Assembly: GCA_964602985.1 (NCBI GenBank)
Contig: CAZRTJ010000002.1
Coordinates: 62,001 to 126,000 of the forward strand
Origin: CAYZJB01 sp964602985
GTDB taxonomy: Bacteria > CLD3 > SB21
Direction: 5' to 3'
Length of the DNA: 64,000 bases
Numbering within the stretch: position 1 is the first letter of the stretch; each line of letters begins with the position of its first letter. Below are positions 51,168 through 60,467 of the stretch, in pieces. The notes beneath the pieces are model-generated. The model was not told the origin of the DNA and did not search any database. It saw nothing but the letters and a program-made list of their open reading frames with translations. The position numbers and the translations under genes were made by a program.

Positions 51168-52811
51168 ATGATGAATCGCCTCTTTCTTTGTCTGCTGTGT
51201 CTGACCGGGCAGTTGCTGTCTCAGGAGAATGGTCCCTCCGTGAACCTGCCACGGGGACATTTCGCTTACGACTTGATCGAACGATGGGAAACCTCAGGAA
51301 TTCTGGAGCCTTCCATCGAATATCGCAATCTTCCGTACACACGCCAGACGGTTCTGAATGTGCTTCGACGAGTCAACGAAGTTCTGATGGAGACACCCGA
51401 GAGGATGAATGCCGTAGATCGCAAGCTACTGGCGAAATTGAAGGGAGAGTTTCACCGTGAGCTGGGTGAAGCGCAGGGGAAAGAAACCGAGCGGAATCTG
51501 TTCTATTTGCATTCGTCAGAACGGGATTCCAAGAGCGATGCAGTGGTGGATGCGATTCTTAATCAATCATTTGATGTGACCCGTCATAGCAGCGATGGCG
51601 ACTCGCTTAATGACAACGTGAGTTATACTGCGGTCGTGGGGCGCGTGCGGGGGATCTTCATGAATGCGATTGCCTATTACGGAGACTTCAGCAGCACGCT
51701 CATCAAAGGCGCGAATGGAGATTTCACGTTTGGGCAGATCGCGCAAGGGGGCAATATTAATTTCAACCCCAGTTCCAGCAATCTCTATGCGCTCGAGGCC
51801 AATGCATACATGGTGATTCAACCAAAATGGTTGCGGCTGCAATTTGGAAAGGACTTCCTGTCCTGGGGTCCCGGGCGACATTCCAATCTTCTTCTGTCAG
51901 ACAATGCACCGGCCTTTGACCATCTGCGTCTGGACGCGGAGTTTCGCCGTCTGAAACTGACGTACCTTCACGGATGGCTGCGGTCCGATCGACTTCCGGT
52001 TAACGACAACGGAAGGATGAGCGATCGTAAGTATATCGTGGCCCACCGGCTTGAAGCGAAGATTTTGCCGTGGTTGTTTGTTGCAGGCAATGAGTCGGTG
52101 ATTTACGGAGGACGGGGGATGGAAGCCGCGTACTGGAATCCGCTCATGGTGTATCACATCGCCGAGCAATACCTGGGCGACAAGGACAACAATACCATCA
52201 GTTTTGACGCGACGGCCTTTCCCATCCGCAACCTCAAAACGTACGCGGCCATTTTTCTGGATGATTTCACTTCGTCACGGAATCCATTTCGATACTGGAA
52301 GCAGACATGGGCGGCGCAGTGGGGCCTGCTCTGGACTCCATCGTTTCTGAGCTCCCAGGCCGACTATCGATTTGAATACAGCCGGATCGAGCCCTACGTC
52401 TACACGCACAAATGGGATCTGATCAATTACACGCATTTTAACTCCAGCCTCGGTTCATTCCTGCCGCCCAATTCGGAAAGCTATTTTTCTGAGATTCGCT
52501 ATCGTTTTTCGCGCCGCTTTCAAAGTCGATGGAGCTATGAACTGATTCGACACGGGCGAGGCGATCTGAATACGTTTGGATATGAAGACGGTTTTGTGGA
52601 TGCGGGTTCCGCTGGCAAACAGGACAAGAAATTCCTGATGGGTGTCAATGAGATCAGCCACATCGGTTCCTTAAATTTGCGCTGGGAGACCTTCCACAAT
52701 CATTTCTTCTATGGCACGTACCAAGTCACCGCGAGGCGGAATGACCGCAATATTCGTGATCGGAACCTCACGCAACACCGCTTGCTGATCGGATACAGCC
52801 TTGATTATTAG
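51168..52811 (+). CDS. Wzi-like capsule assembly outer-membrane barrel
   Basis: The 547-residue protein has a signal peptide (1-18, 'LLSQ') and a periplasmic helical segment (about 22-110). A beta-barrel with alternating aromatic strands follows and ends in Tyr547 ('LIGYSLDY'). The family block 'LQFGKDFLSWGPGRHSNLLL' and 'AAYWNPLMVYH' matches capsule assembly protein Wzi. Wzi binds capsule at the cell surface, which supports a capsule-like product. The frame upstream to 51084 is a shadow of the transferase gene; ATG 51168 lies 5 bases past that stop (or the next ATG, 51171). Confidence 0.85.
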   Translation: MMNRLFLCLLCLTGQLLSQENGPSVNLPRGHFAYDLIERWETSGILEPSIEYRNLPYTRQTVLNVLRRVNEVLMETPERMNAVDRKLLAKLKGEFHRELGEAQGKETERNLFYLHSSERDSKSDAVVDAILNQSFDVTRHSSDGDSLNDNVSYTAVVGRVRGIFMNAIAYYGDFSSTLIKGANGDFTFGQIAQGGNINFNPSSSNLYALEANAYMVIQPKWLRLQFGKDFLSWGPGRHSNLLLSDNAPAFDHLRLDAEFRRLKLTYLHGWLRSDRLPVNDNGRMSDRKYIVAHRLEAKILPWLFVAGNESVIYGGRGMEAAYWNPLMVYHIAEQYLGDKDNNTISFDATAFPIRNLKTYAAIFLDDFTSSRNPFRYWKQTWAAQWGLLWTPSFLSSQADYRFEYSRIEPYVYTHKWDLINYTHFNSSLGSFLPPNSESYFSEIRYRFSRRFQSRWSYELIRHGRGDLNTFGYEDGFVDAGSAGKQDKKFLMGVNEISHIGSLNLRWETFHNHFFYGTYQVTARRNDRNIRDRNLTQHRLLIGYSLDY

Positions 52812-52889
52812 GGCTTCCGCGGATATATTCGTCACCGACCCCGTTCGCTAATCTTCACAAACTTCAACTTTTCGAATTAACGGGAATTT

Positions 52890-53798
52890 ATGGGAAACAT
52901 TCGGATAATGGGCGTACCGCTGGATCTGGGTGCCGGTCGCCGCGGCACAGATATGGGTCCGTCTGCAATTCGGATTGCCGGACTGGCCGACAAACTGGCG
53001 GAATTGGGACACAATGTGAAAGACTATCGCGACATTGTAACCAAGAACCCTGAAATCCTTAAAGTCGGCGATCCGACGTTGCGGTATCTTACGGAGATTG
53101 CACGCAGTTGTGCCGAATTGGCGGATCATGTCGAGAAGTCGCTTTCGGAAGAAGAATTTCCGCTCGTCGTGGGTGGGGACCACAGCATTGCCATCGGGAC
53201 CCTGGCCGGAGTGGGTCGATTTCTGCACAAGAAGAACGAGTCAGTGGGGGTAATCTGGATCGACGCACATGGAGACATGAATACGCCGGATACCTCTCCT
53301 TCGGGCAATATCCATGGGATGCCTCTGGCGGTTTCCCTTGGAATGGGTCATCCAAAACTCACATCCATCGGCGGGGATTTCCCCAAAGTGCTGCCATCAA
53401 AAACCGTTCTCTTGGGTATCCGCACCTTGGACCAGGGCGAGATTGCGAATATCCGCAAGACGGGAGTCACGGTCTTCACGATGCGGGACATCGACGAACG
53501 GGGCGTGCAGGCCGTCATCGAAGACGCCATTCGGATCGCGTCTTCCGGAACGGCGGGTATTCACGTGAGTTTTGACCTGGACAGCCTCGATCCTTCGGTC
53601 GCGCCCGGGGTCGGCACCCCGGTCAATGGCGGCCTGACCTATCGCGAAGCTCATTTTATCATGGAATCGCTTTGTCTTTCCGGCAAGGGCATATCGTTTG
53701 AGATTGTCGAATGCAATCCGATCCTGGACGTACGGAATCAAACGGGAAGAATCGGCGTGGAGATGATCGCATCCTTTTTTGGAAAGAGCATTCTTTGA
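52890..53798 (+). CDS. Arginase
   Basis: The 302-residue ureohydrolase has the two Mn sites: 'GGDHS' (95-99), 'DAHGD' (125-129) and 'SFDLDSLDP' (Asp229, Asp231), plus 'GLTYREAHFIME' and 'EIVECNPILD'. 'DMNTPDTSPSGNIHGMPLAV' matches arginase rather than agmatinase. It hydrolyses arginine to ornithine and urea. No ornithine-using genes are adjacent. Its stop is one base before the next gene, so it is co-transcribed with the GH2-like protein. Confidence 0.9.
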   Translation: MGNIRIMGVPLDLGAGRRGTDMGPSAIRIAGLADKLAELGHNVKDYRDIVTKNPEILKVGDPTLRYLTEIARSCAELADHVEKSLSEEEFPLVVGGDHSIAIGTLAGVGRFLHKKNESVGVIWIDAHGDMNTPDTSPSGNIHGMPLAVSLGMGHPKLTSIGGDFPKVLPSKTVLLGIRTLDQGEIANIRKTGVTVFTMRDIDERGVQAVIEDAIRIASSGTAGIHVSFDLDSLDPSVAPGVGTPVNGGLTYREAHFIMESLCLSGKGISFEIVECNPILDVRNQTGRIGVEMIASFFGKSIL

Positions 53799-53799
53799 C

Positions 53800-56454
53800 A
53801 TGACGATCCGCCGCGTCTTTCTGCTGTCGATGATATTCACGTTCGTTGCGGGCGGTCAGGATTTGCGTCCGTTGGGACAATCGACCGGGTACGACCCACA
53901 GCAATTGACCGGATATCTCCAGCTCTCTCGCTTCCGTCTGTTGCTGGACCTCGCCGGAGAATGGCAGGTTCAGGCCGGCGGTACACCCACAGTCGTGAAG
54001 GTCCCGTCCGGAATCGAATACGAGGGCAAAGTCGTTTATCGCAAAACCTTCATCCCCGGCCGTGAGTTTGCCGGGACTCATTTCCGTCTGCATCTCTGGG
54101 GAACCAATTTTGGCGCAGAAATTCGAATCAACGATGAATTCATCGTGAATTACACCGGCGGTTATTTGGAACGGCAGATCGATCTGCGGACGGACCTGAT
54201 TCGAATCGATGAGGAAAATACAATCGAGATCACGGTGGATACGGAACGGAACAACGTATCCTCGCTTCCGCGCACGACGCGGATTCTCCAACCCAGAACA
54301 GCAGGCGGGATCTTTCGCGAGATCTTCCTGGTGGCTTCTCCGAGGGCGACGATTGATCAGCACCGCCTTGAATACGCGATTTCGAACGATTTGCGACGTG
54401 CGGAAATACGGATGACGATGCATATGCGGGATTACGATGCATCGTTTGCCGCCAGGGATACGAGTCTCGCGGCCTCGATGATGGAGAAGCAGTCGGATTA
54501 CCGATACCTGATCGAGGTGTTTACCGAGGAAGATCCTGAACCCGTCTATACCAATCGATTCAAGAAATATCGCAACGTCTGGGAAATACCGAAAATCCGG
54601 GAGCAGAATCCGGAAAGCTATTTCTCCATGGGGGCCTTCAAGGACATTCACGCGCGGTTCGAGTTGGAGAAGCCTGTCTTCTGGAATCCGGAGAATCCCT
54701 ATCGATATCGTTTCCATATCACGCTCTTGCAACGTGACTCCGTCGTTGATGAGACGTCTTTCTTGCTGGGTCTTTCCAAAGTGGAGATTCAAGACAACAA
54801 CGTTCTTCTCAATTCTCAATTATTGATCATCCGCGGGCTGGAGTATTTCGAAGATTATCCCGGAGCAGGCAATTCCGTACCGTATGACGTCATGGAAGCC
54901 GATGTTCTCCGCATGAAGAAGCTCGGCGCGAATGTCGTCTACTTCAAACACCATCCTCCTCATCCGTACTTCGTGGAGCTGTGCAATCGGTACGGTCTCT
55001 TTATTCTGTGCGAAGCGCCGTTTCCTGCCTTGACAGAAAAATCGTTTGCGGACGACCGGTTTCGCGAGGACATCAAGACATACTGCCGCCAGATGGTTGA
55101 AAACTATCGACGAGAGGTCTCGATTCTGTCCTGGGGGGTGGCAAACGGCTGGGACTTGTCCGGCCAGGACGGTCTGTCCTTTCTTTCAGAACTGATTTCA
55201 ATTGTTCGACTCGCCGACTCCAGACCTGTGTTCTGCGCATCACGCTTCGGTTTCCTGGATCGCATTCCAGATGAAATCGACATCGTCAACCTGGAGTTGT
55301 GGAATAACGACTTCATCGCGGCGAACGTGTTCGCGACCCGGAGCATGGCACGCTGGCCCAATCGCGTTGTGATCGCGACGTACGGGGCTCAAGTGTACCC
55401 GAATAATCAAAATGGATACAGCGATCCGACGTCGACGAAATTTCAAGCCAAGTATCTTGTCGATATGTTCCGAAAGCTGCCCGAGTGGAAGATGGCGGGA
55501 GGGATTGTCCGTTCCTACAACGACTTTGCCACCAGCCGTACCTATCTGCATGGGTATCCGACGGACCAGACGGTCTACACGACCGGCCTGGTAAACGTAT
55601 TCCGCAAGGAGAGATTTGCCTACGATTTCGTACGGGCGATGTACACCGGCGATAAGATCGAGACGATACCGATCGGTTCTTTTGAGAATCCATTTCCGAA
55701 GACGTTTCCGATCGTGGGTCTACTGCTGATTCTCGCCTTCATCGTGTTCTATCGGCAGAGTCCGAAATTCAGCAATTCGGTCTTCCGGTCCATCACAAAG
55801 ATTCTGAGTTTCTTTTCCGATGTCCGCGAGAATCGGGTGATCAACCTGTGGCCGGCGCTTGTGGTCGGTTTCCTGGGAAGTCTGGTCGCGGCTACCACCC
55901 TGGCATTAATCTTTTTTGAATTGCGGAGGAACCATGTGTTTGATCAGATCATTTCAAATATCGTTGTCATCGGCGGCATCAAGGAATGGCTGGATCATCT
56001 GGCGTGGAATCCGGAGCTGTTTGTGTTTTCTTTTACGGGGTTGATCTTTGCAGGCTTGCTGGTTCTCGCGGGAGTCCTTAGGATATTTGCATTTGCCTTC
56101 CGCTCCGGCATTCCGTTCCAACAGACCCTAATCGCCGCGCTGTGGAGTTACTCCCACATGTTGCTGTTAATTCCCGTAGTGATCGTCTTTCAAAGGCTGA
56201 TCCGTCTGGATGTATTCATGACCCTGCTTGTGCTGATCGGCTGCTGGATGCTGGTGTGGCATCTTGTGCGGATCTTCCGAATTTCGAAAATACTCTTTGA
56301 GGCGACGTGGCTTCAGGTCGGCCTGATCATGGGTGGCGCATTCTTGATCGCGGCCTTGTTTCTGGGCGCTCGGTATTCCTCGCATCATGATTGGTTCGAG
56401 ATGATGAATTACGTGGAACAGATTCGCAACAGTCAAAATTATTCAGCGCAGTGA
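53800..56454 (+). CDS. Membrane-anchored GH2-like protein lacking both catalytic glutamates
   Basis: The 884-residue product has a signal peptide (1-20), a GH2 sugar-binding jelly-roll (about 45-190), an Ig-like linker (about 190-330) and a GH2-type TIM barrel (about 340-610). The barrel is recognisable from 'EADVLRMKKLGANVVYFKHHPPHPYF' (shown as a family block) and 'LCNRYGLFILCEAP'. Where GH2 enzymes have Asn-Glu (acid/base), it has Asn449-Gly450 ('WGVANG'). Where the nucleophile Glu precedes Tyr/Phe-Gly, it has Thr527-Tyr528-Gly529. Six transmembrane helices, somewhat Yip1-like, occupy about 635-865. It is probably a non-catalytic carbohydrate-binding or sensing membrane protein. It is coupled to pyrE (TGATG). 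Confidence 0.75.
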   Translation: MTIRRVFLLSMIFTFVAGGQDLRPLGQSTGYDPQQLTGYLQLSRFRLLLDLAGEWQVQAGGTPTVVKVPSGIEYEGKVVYRKTFIPGREFAGTHFRLHLWGTNFGAEIRINDEFIVNYTGGYLERQIDLRTDLIRIDEENTIEITVDTERNNVSSLPRTTRILQPRTAGGIFREIFLVASPRATIDQHRLEYAISNDLRRAEIRMTMHMRDYDASFAARDTSLAASMMEKQSDYRYLIEVFTEEDPEPVYTNRFKKYRNVWEIPKIREQNPESYFSMGAFKDIHARFELEKPVFWNPENPYRYRFHITLLQRDSVVDETSFLLGLSKVEIQDNNVLLNSQLLIIRGLEYFEDYPGAGNSVPYDVMEADVLRMKKLGANVVYFKHHPPHPYFVELCNRYGLFILCEAPFPALTEKSFADDRFREDIKTYCRQMVENYRREVSILSWGVANGWDLSGQDGLSFLSELISIVRLADSRPVFCASRFGFLDRIPDEIDIVNLELWNNDFIAANVFATRSMARWPNRVVIATYGAQVYPNNQNGYSDPTSTKFQAKYLVDMFRKLPEWKMAGGIVRSYNDFATSRTYLHGYPTDQTVYTTGLVNVFRKERFAYDFVRAMYTGDKIETIPIGSFENPFPKTFPIVGLLLILAFIVFYRQSPKFSNSVFRSITKILSFFSDVRENRVINLWPALVVGFLGSLVAATTLALIFFELRRNHVFDQIISNIVVIGGIKEWLDHLAWNPELFVFSFTGLIFAGLLVLAGVLRIFAFAFRSGIPFQQTLIAALWSYSHMLLLIPVVIVFQRLIRLDVFMTLLVLIGCWMLVWHLVRIFRISKILFEATWLQVGLIMGGAFLIAALFLGARYSSHHDWFEMMNYVEQIRNSQNYSAQ

Positions 56455-57032
56455 TGAAGTCTGAGGAAATGCTGGCCCTCTTCCGCGAGACGCGCGCCCT
56501 CCTGGAAGGACATTTTATTTTAACCTCCGGATGGCACAGCCCGCAATATTTTCAATGCGCTCGCGTTCTCCAGTATCCGAATTATGCGCAGTTGATGTGC
56601 GGTGAATTGGCAAAACCGTTTGTCGGGAAGGGGATCGACGTCGTGATCGCTCCGGCAGTCGGAGGGATTCTCGTGGGACATGAGATGGCCCGGATTCTGA
56701 ATGCACGATGCGTATTTGCGGAACGGGAAAATGGAGAAATGACCCTCCGAAGAGGCTTCGAACTTCGTCGCGATGAAAATGTCCTGGTGGTCGAAGATGT
56801 CGTGACCACAGGGGGCTCCGTAAAGGAAGTCATACGGATTGCGGAGCAGGCGAGCGGCAACATCATGGGCATCGCCTATCTCGTGGATCGTAGCGGAGGA
56901 AAGACAGACTTTGGGTATCCCCACGTCTCGCTGATTCAGCTGGATGTGGTGAAGTATGAACCGTCCACGTGTCCTTTGTGTCGCGAGGGGAAGATACCCG
57001 CTGTGAAGCCGGGCAGTCGGACTCTGGAGTGA
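56454..57032 (+). CDS. pyrE: Orotate phosphoribosyltransferase
   Basis: The 192-residue protein has 'LTSGWHSPQYF' near the N-terminus and 'APAVGGILVGHEMA'. The PRPP-binding motif is 'VLVVEDVVTTGGSV', and a C-terminal 'STCPLCREG' Cys pair is typical of this OPRT subgroup. It converts orotate and PRPP to OMP in pyrimidine synthesis. ATG 56454 shares a base with the previous stop; the frame upstream is a shadow of that gene. Confidence 0.92.
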   Translation: MKSEEMLALFRETRALLEGHFILTSGWHSPQYFQCARVLQYPNYAQLMCGELAKPFVGKGIDVVIAPAVGGILVGHEMARILNARCVFAERENGEMTLRRGFELRRDENVLVVEDVVTTGGSVKEVIRIAEQASGNIMGIAYLVDRSGGKTDFGYPHVSLIQLDVVKYEPSTCPLCREGKIPAVKPGSRTLE

Positions 57033-57039
57033 GGGACCG

Positions 57040-57054
57040 CTCGCAAGGTGCGAG
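57040..57054 (+). promoter_or_regulatory. Small hairpin holding a ribosome-binding-site-like loop
   Basis: CTCGCA (57040-57045) pairs perfectly with TGCGAG (57049-57054) around an AGG loop, 6 bases before the ATG at 57061. The AAGGTG in and next to the loop is the only Shine-Dalgarno-like stretch for that gene. Confidence 0.4.
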
Positions 57055-57060
57055 AATCGT

Positions 57061-57819
57061 ATGATCAAAATCTGCGTGTTGGCGAGCGGTAGTCGCGGAA
57101 ACAGTATTTATTTCAACGCCGACGGGTGTGAGTGTCTGATCGATGTGGGGATTCCCGTCCGCACCCTCGAGGGTCGACTGGAAGAAGCGGGCACGACCGC
57201 GTCCCGGATTCGACACGTCTTTGTGACACATGAACACGAAGATCATGTCCGGGGACTGGGAGCCTTTGTGAAGAAATACCGGCCCGAAACCCATGTAAGC
57301 CGTTCTCTCTACCTGATGATGAGCGGACACATAGACTCCTCGTCGATTTCGATCTTTGATGAGTCTTTTTCGGTGGACGGGATTGGAATCACGCCGTTTT
57401 CTACCCTGCACGACGCGCTGGATCCGCTCGGATTTACTTTCTCTTGTGCGGCGTCTCGTTTTTCCGTACTGACGGATACAGGCAGTATATCGGGGCTGAT
57501 GCGCGAGCGAATTCGGGAATCGAATGTGGTCGTGTTGGAGTCCAACCACGACGAACATCGACTGTGGCACGGATCGTATCCGTGGCCTTTGAAACAACGC
57601 ATCGCTGGACGACTCGGACACCTGTCGAACCGACAGGCGGCCGAGTGTATCGCCCACATCTGGCACCCGGGACTGCAAGCGGTATTTCTCGCACACTTGA
57701 GCGAGGAGAACAACCGTCCAAACCTCGCCAAAGAGACATTTGATCGGGTGCTACGTGACAAACCAACTCGCATTCTGCTTACGCACCAGGATCGGATCAG
57801 CGAAACGGTGGAATTCTAA
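57061..57819 (+). CDS. Metallo-beta-lactamase-fold hydrolase (YycJ/WalJ-like)
   Basis: The 252-residue protein opens with 'ICVLASGSRGNSIYF' and has the HxHxDH metal motif as 'THEHEDH'. Further His/Asp ligands lie in 'LTDTGSISG' and 'SNHDEH', and the C-terminal 'HLSEENN' is a YycJ mark. YycJ-type proteins are thought to be 5'-3' DNA exonucleases involved in repair or replication coordination. Its stop overlaps the next start as TAATG. Confidence 0.85.
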   Translation: MIKICVLASGSRGNSIYFNADGCECLIDVGIPVRTLEGRLEEAGTTASRIRHVFVTHEHEDHVRGLGAFVKKYRPETHVSRSLYLMMSGHIDSSSISIFDESFSVDGIGITPFSTLHDALDPLGFTFSCAASRFSVLTDTGSISGLMRERIRESNVVVLESNHDEHRLWHGSYPWPLKQRIAGRLGHLSNRQAAECIAHIWHPGLQAVFLAHLSEENNRPNLAKETFDRVLRDKPTRILLTHQDRISETVEF

Positions 57820-59597
57820 TGGCTGACGAAAAAGAGCAAGCGCCCAGCATTAGCGATTTGATGAAGGAGGACTGGTCCAAGGGTGACAGTCTCTTTCTGA
57901 GCGAGGTCCTGGAAAAATACTATCGACAGCCTTTGCCGTACGATCTGGAGGTGTACAAGAACCCCGATACCCAGCCGATCGGTGTTCGCCAGGCCATTCA
58001 CGCCGATGCCTTCTACCAGAAAGTTGGGCGCTCCAGTCACGTGCTGGACTTCTCCGAGACGGAGCGAATGAAGTTTGCCAGCGAGGCGTCCGCCGAAATG
58101 ATTGCCGTTTTCCTGCTCTTTGAAAAGCAGCCCGACGTGCTGGAAGTGGTTCTCAACAATCCGCGCCTCCCGACAAAGGTGTTGCTCGATTTCGTGAATC
58201 TAATCAAAGAGAGAGATATCGACCGGCAGGATGACAAGATCCTTCGTTTGTCTCAGAAGATCCTGGGGCGACGCAGCCGCCGTATCGTCAAGGCCCGGGA
58301 GATTCTTACGATTTCGAAAAGCGCTATTAATCAGGACCGGATGTTGTCGCTGCTGGCATTTGCGATGGATGAAGACCCTCTTATCCGCAAGGCCGCGCTC
58401 AACGTCTTGCAGTCGGTTCACTCTGTTTTTGTCAAGGAAATGCTGGATCTCGATACGCTGGTGGAAAAAATCAGGGCGCGTGTTCCGGAAGCCGACGGCA
58501 TTGATGTTTTTTCCACTCTACACGAAGCCGTTCATGAAGTCCTGCGGGGCCTCGAACTCAATCAGATGCTGGGAGGAGTGGATCGGACCGATCCGACAGG
58601 CGCCCAGGTCTCCTTGCGCAACAGCCTCCGCAAGCGAAAACTGTGGGAATTGGACAAATGCAAGGAAGACCCGACCGATCCGTTTCGCCTGACATTGTTG
58701 GCGTACTTTCACTTGGACCGGGATACGACCATTCGTGAGAAAGCCGCGGAAATTCTGCATGTGGACGACATTCTGGACGTCGTGGATGACGAAAACGTGC
58801 CGCGGCGCCTGGTACAGAAGATTCTGACGACTCTGGAATCGCACACAGACGAAAAGACGCGGGAGATGGTCCGGGAGGCGCGGATTAAGGAAGTGGAGAG
58901 ATTGAACAAACGACTGCGGGAAATCGAAGTCAGCGTGAATGCCTACTTCGACGTCATTTTTCAGTCCCTCGGCTACAACCGCATCAACGACAAGAAGGAC
59001 GCCATTCAAGCGCTCAAGAATGCGTCCATGATCCTGCAACAGTACGCTGTGGAGTCCAAAACAGACACGACACAAAACCGGGGAGTCATCGAGTATCTGA
59101 ACAAGGCTACGCAATATTTTGAGAATACGATCAATGCGCTGTACATGGACACGAAACATGGTTTGTTCTCCGAACTGGATGAAATCAGGAGCATGGTGCA
59201 TTACGTGCTGGACTTGAAGCATTTTCGGTTTCAGGATGAGAAACAGAAGGAATCCGATGTGGACGATTCCCTGCTCCAAAAAGCCGTAATGATTTGGCGA
59301 ACGGCCATCAGTCAATACTTGGGTCGAATCAAGGACCTCGAAGAGATGCTTCATATGAAATGGGTAAAATGGCTTCAGGAGAATGAGCCGACTAAGAAAC
59401 CAGAGTGGATGGAAGACGAGTTGCACGGCGCATTTCTCGAGATCGAGATTATGCACAAGAAGGAAGTGGATTGCAAACTGCGCATTCCGTGTCGTGAATG
59501 CAAGAGACGAGGCTGTGCCTCTGAACGATTCCTGCTTCAGGTGGACTTCATGCTGGAGGAAATCCTGTCTAATTTTGAAAGCCAAGAACCTGCGTAA
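57819..59597 (+). CDS. Large helical protein of unknown function with C-terminal Cys cluster
   Basis: The 592-residue, highly charged protein is almost entirely alpha-helical. The first 400 residues look like degenerate HEAT-type repeats ('LLAFAMDEDPLIRKAALNVLQ', 'REKAAEILHVDDILDVV'). A long coiled segment covers about 340-520. Near the end, four Cys (552, 558, 561, 566; 'IPCRECKRRGC') could bind zinc or an iron-sulfur group. No transmembrane segment or signal is present. I do not recognise a named family. TAATG coupling to the nuclease-like gene and overlap with the glycosylase gene place it in a possible DNA-maintenance group. Confidence 0.6.
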   Translation: MADEKEQAPSISDLMKEDWSKGDSLFLSEVLEKYYRQPLPYDLEVYKNPDTQPIGVRQAIHADAFYQKVGRSSHVLDFSETERMKFASEASAEMIAVFLLFEKQPDVLEVVLNNPRLPTKVLLDFVNLIKERDIDRQDDKILRLSQKILGRRSRRIVKAREILTISKSAINQDRMLSLLAFAMDEDPLIRKAALNVLQSVHSVFVKEMLDLDTLVEKIRARVPEADGIDVFSTLHEAVHEVLRGLELNQMLGGVDRTDPTGAQVSLRNSLRKRKLWELDKCKEDPTDPFRLTLLAYFHLDRDTTIREKAAEILHVDDILDVVDDENVPRRLVQKILTTLESHTDEKTREMVREARIKEVERLNKRLREIEVSVNAYFDVIFQSLGYNRINDKKDAIQALKNASMILQQYAVESKTDTTQNRGVIEYLNKATQYFENTINALYMDTKHGLFSELDEIRSMVHYVLDLKHFRFQDEKQKESDVDDSLLQKAVMIWRTAISQYLGRIKDLEEMLHMKWVKWLQENEPTKKPEWMEDELHGAFLEIEIMHKKEVDCKLRIPCRECKRRGCASERFLLQVDFMLEEILSNFESQEPA

Positions 59598-60153
59598 ACT
59601 GCCGCGATCATTTTATGCCCGTGCGACCGATGCGGTGGCGAGGGACCTCCTGGGGAAGGTATTGATACTGAAGGCGCAAGAACGGTTGTGTGGACGGATC
59701 GTGGAAACAGAAGCCTACACGGATGATGAAGCCTCTCATGCCCACCGCGGACGAACTCCGCGCAATGAGCCTATGTTTGGGCAGGCAGGGCATGCCTATG
59801 TGTATTTCATCTATGGGATGTATCATTGCCTGAACGTCGTGACGGAAGGGCAGGGAATTCCCGGAGCGGTTCTCATTCGGGCTGTCGAACCCTTGGAGGG
59901 AGTAGACGCAATGATGAGGAATCGAAAGAATCGGAGACTGCATCAGTTAACCAACGGACCGGGAAAACTGTGTCAGGCCTTTGGAATCACCGCTGTGCAC
60001 AACGGCTTGGACTTCACCCGCTCTGAATTGTCCATCGCGGATGACGGCTATCGGCCTTCTCGTGTCGCGCGTTCCACGCGCATCGGTATCCGGCGGGCGG
60101 CAGAGGAAAAGCGTCGATATTTTCTGCCTCATCACCCGTTTCTTTCTGCATGA
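59575..60153 (+). CDS. mpg: DNA-3-methyladenine glycosylase (AAG/MPG family)
   Basis: The 192-residue protein matches AAG throughout: 'FYARATDAVARDLLGKVL', 'GRIVETEAYTDDEASHAHRG', 'YVYFIYGMYHCLNVV' (intercalating Tyr region), 'VLIRAVEPLEG' and 'LTNGPGKLCQAFGI'. It excises alkylated and deaminated purines. The only sensible start is TTG 59575, 23 bases inside the previous gene, with GGAGGA about 15 bases upstream. No ATG lies in frame near the N-terminus. Confidence 0.9.
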   Translation: MKAKNLRKLPRSFYARATDAVARDLLGKVLILKAQERLCGRIVETEAYTDDEASHAHRGRTPRNEPMFGQAGHAYVYFIYGMYHCLNVVTEGQGIPGAVLIRAVEPLEGVDAMMRNRKNRRLHQLTNGPGKLCQAFGITAVHNGLDFTRSELSIADDGYRPSRVARSTRIGIRRAAEEKRRYFLPHHPFLSA

Positions 60154-60467
60154 AGTTCGACGATGCCTTTCATCGTCGTTGGGTTCCGCTGGCCCATTTG
60201 GCCTCCCATTTCTGGAAGAGCGGGCGGCTCCACCTCCGGTTGCTCAATGATCCTCGGGTGCCTGCGTACTTGAAGCTTTTCTTTTTTTTGACGGTACTCT
60301 ATATTCTCTCGCCTGTCGACTTTGTGCCGGAAATAGTATTTCCGCTGGTCGGCGTGGCGGACGATGTGGGTTTCTTCTTGCTCATGCTCAAGATTTTTCT
60401 CCGCCTTTGTCCGCGTGATGTCGTGGTAGAGCACGTTCGAGTCATTACCCAACCGAGGAACGGATGA
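60150..60467 (+). CDS. DUF1232 (YkvA-like) membrane protein
   Basis: The 105-residue protein has the DUF1232 signature 'YILSPVDFVPE' within a hydrophobic region (about 43-90). One or two membrane helices lie at 40-58 and 66-85. The family's function is unknown. ATG 60150 overlaps the glycosylase stop and its stop overlaps the valS start, both as ATGA. Confidence 0.82.
   Translation: MKFDDAFHRRWVPLAHLASHFWKSGRLHLRLLNDPRVPAYLKLFFFLTVLYILSPVDFVPEIVFPLVGVADDVGFFLLMLKIFLRLCPRDVVVEHVRVITQPRNG

Noticed and set aside
53659..54819. 386-codon minus-strand open frame across arginase and the GH2-like gene
   Set aside because: Antisense shadow of two well supported genes; composition rich in Arg and His with no recognisable domain.
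58518..59585. 355-codon minus-strand open frame opposite the helical protein
   Set aside because: Mirror of a long charged helical gene in the complementary phase; no ribosome binding site and no family features.
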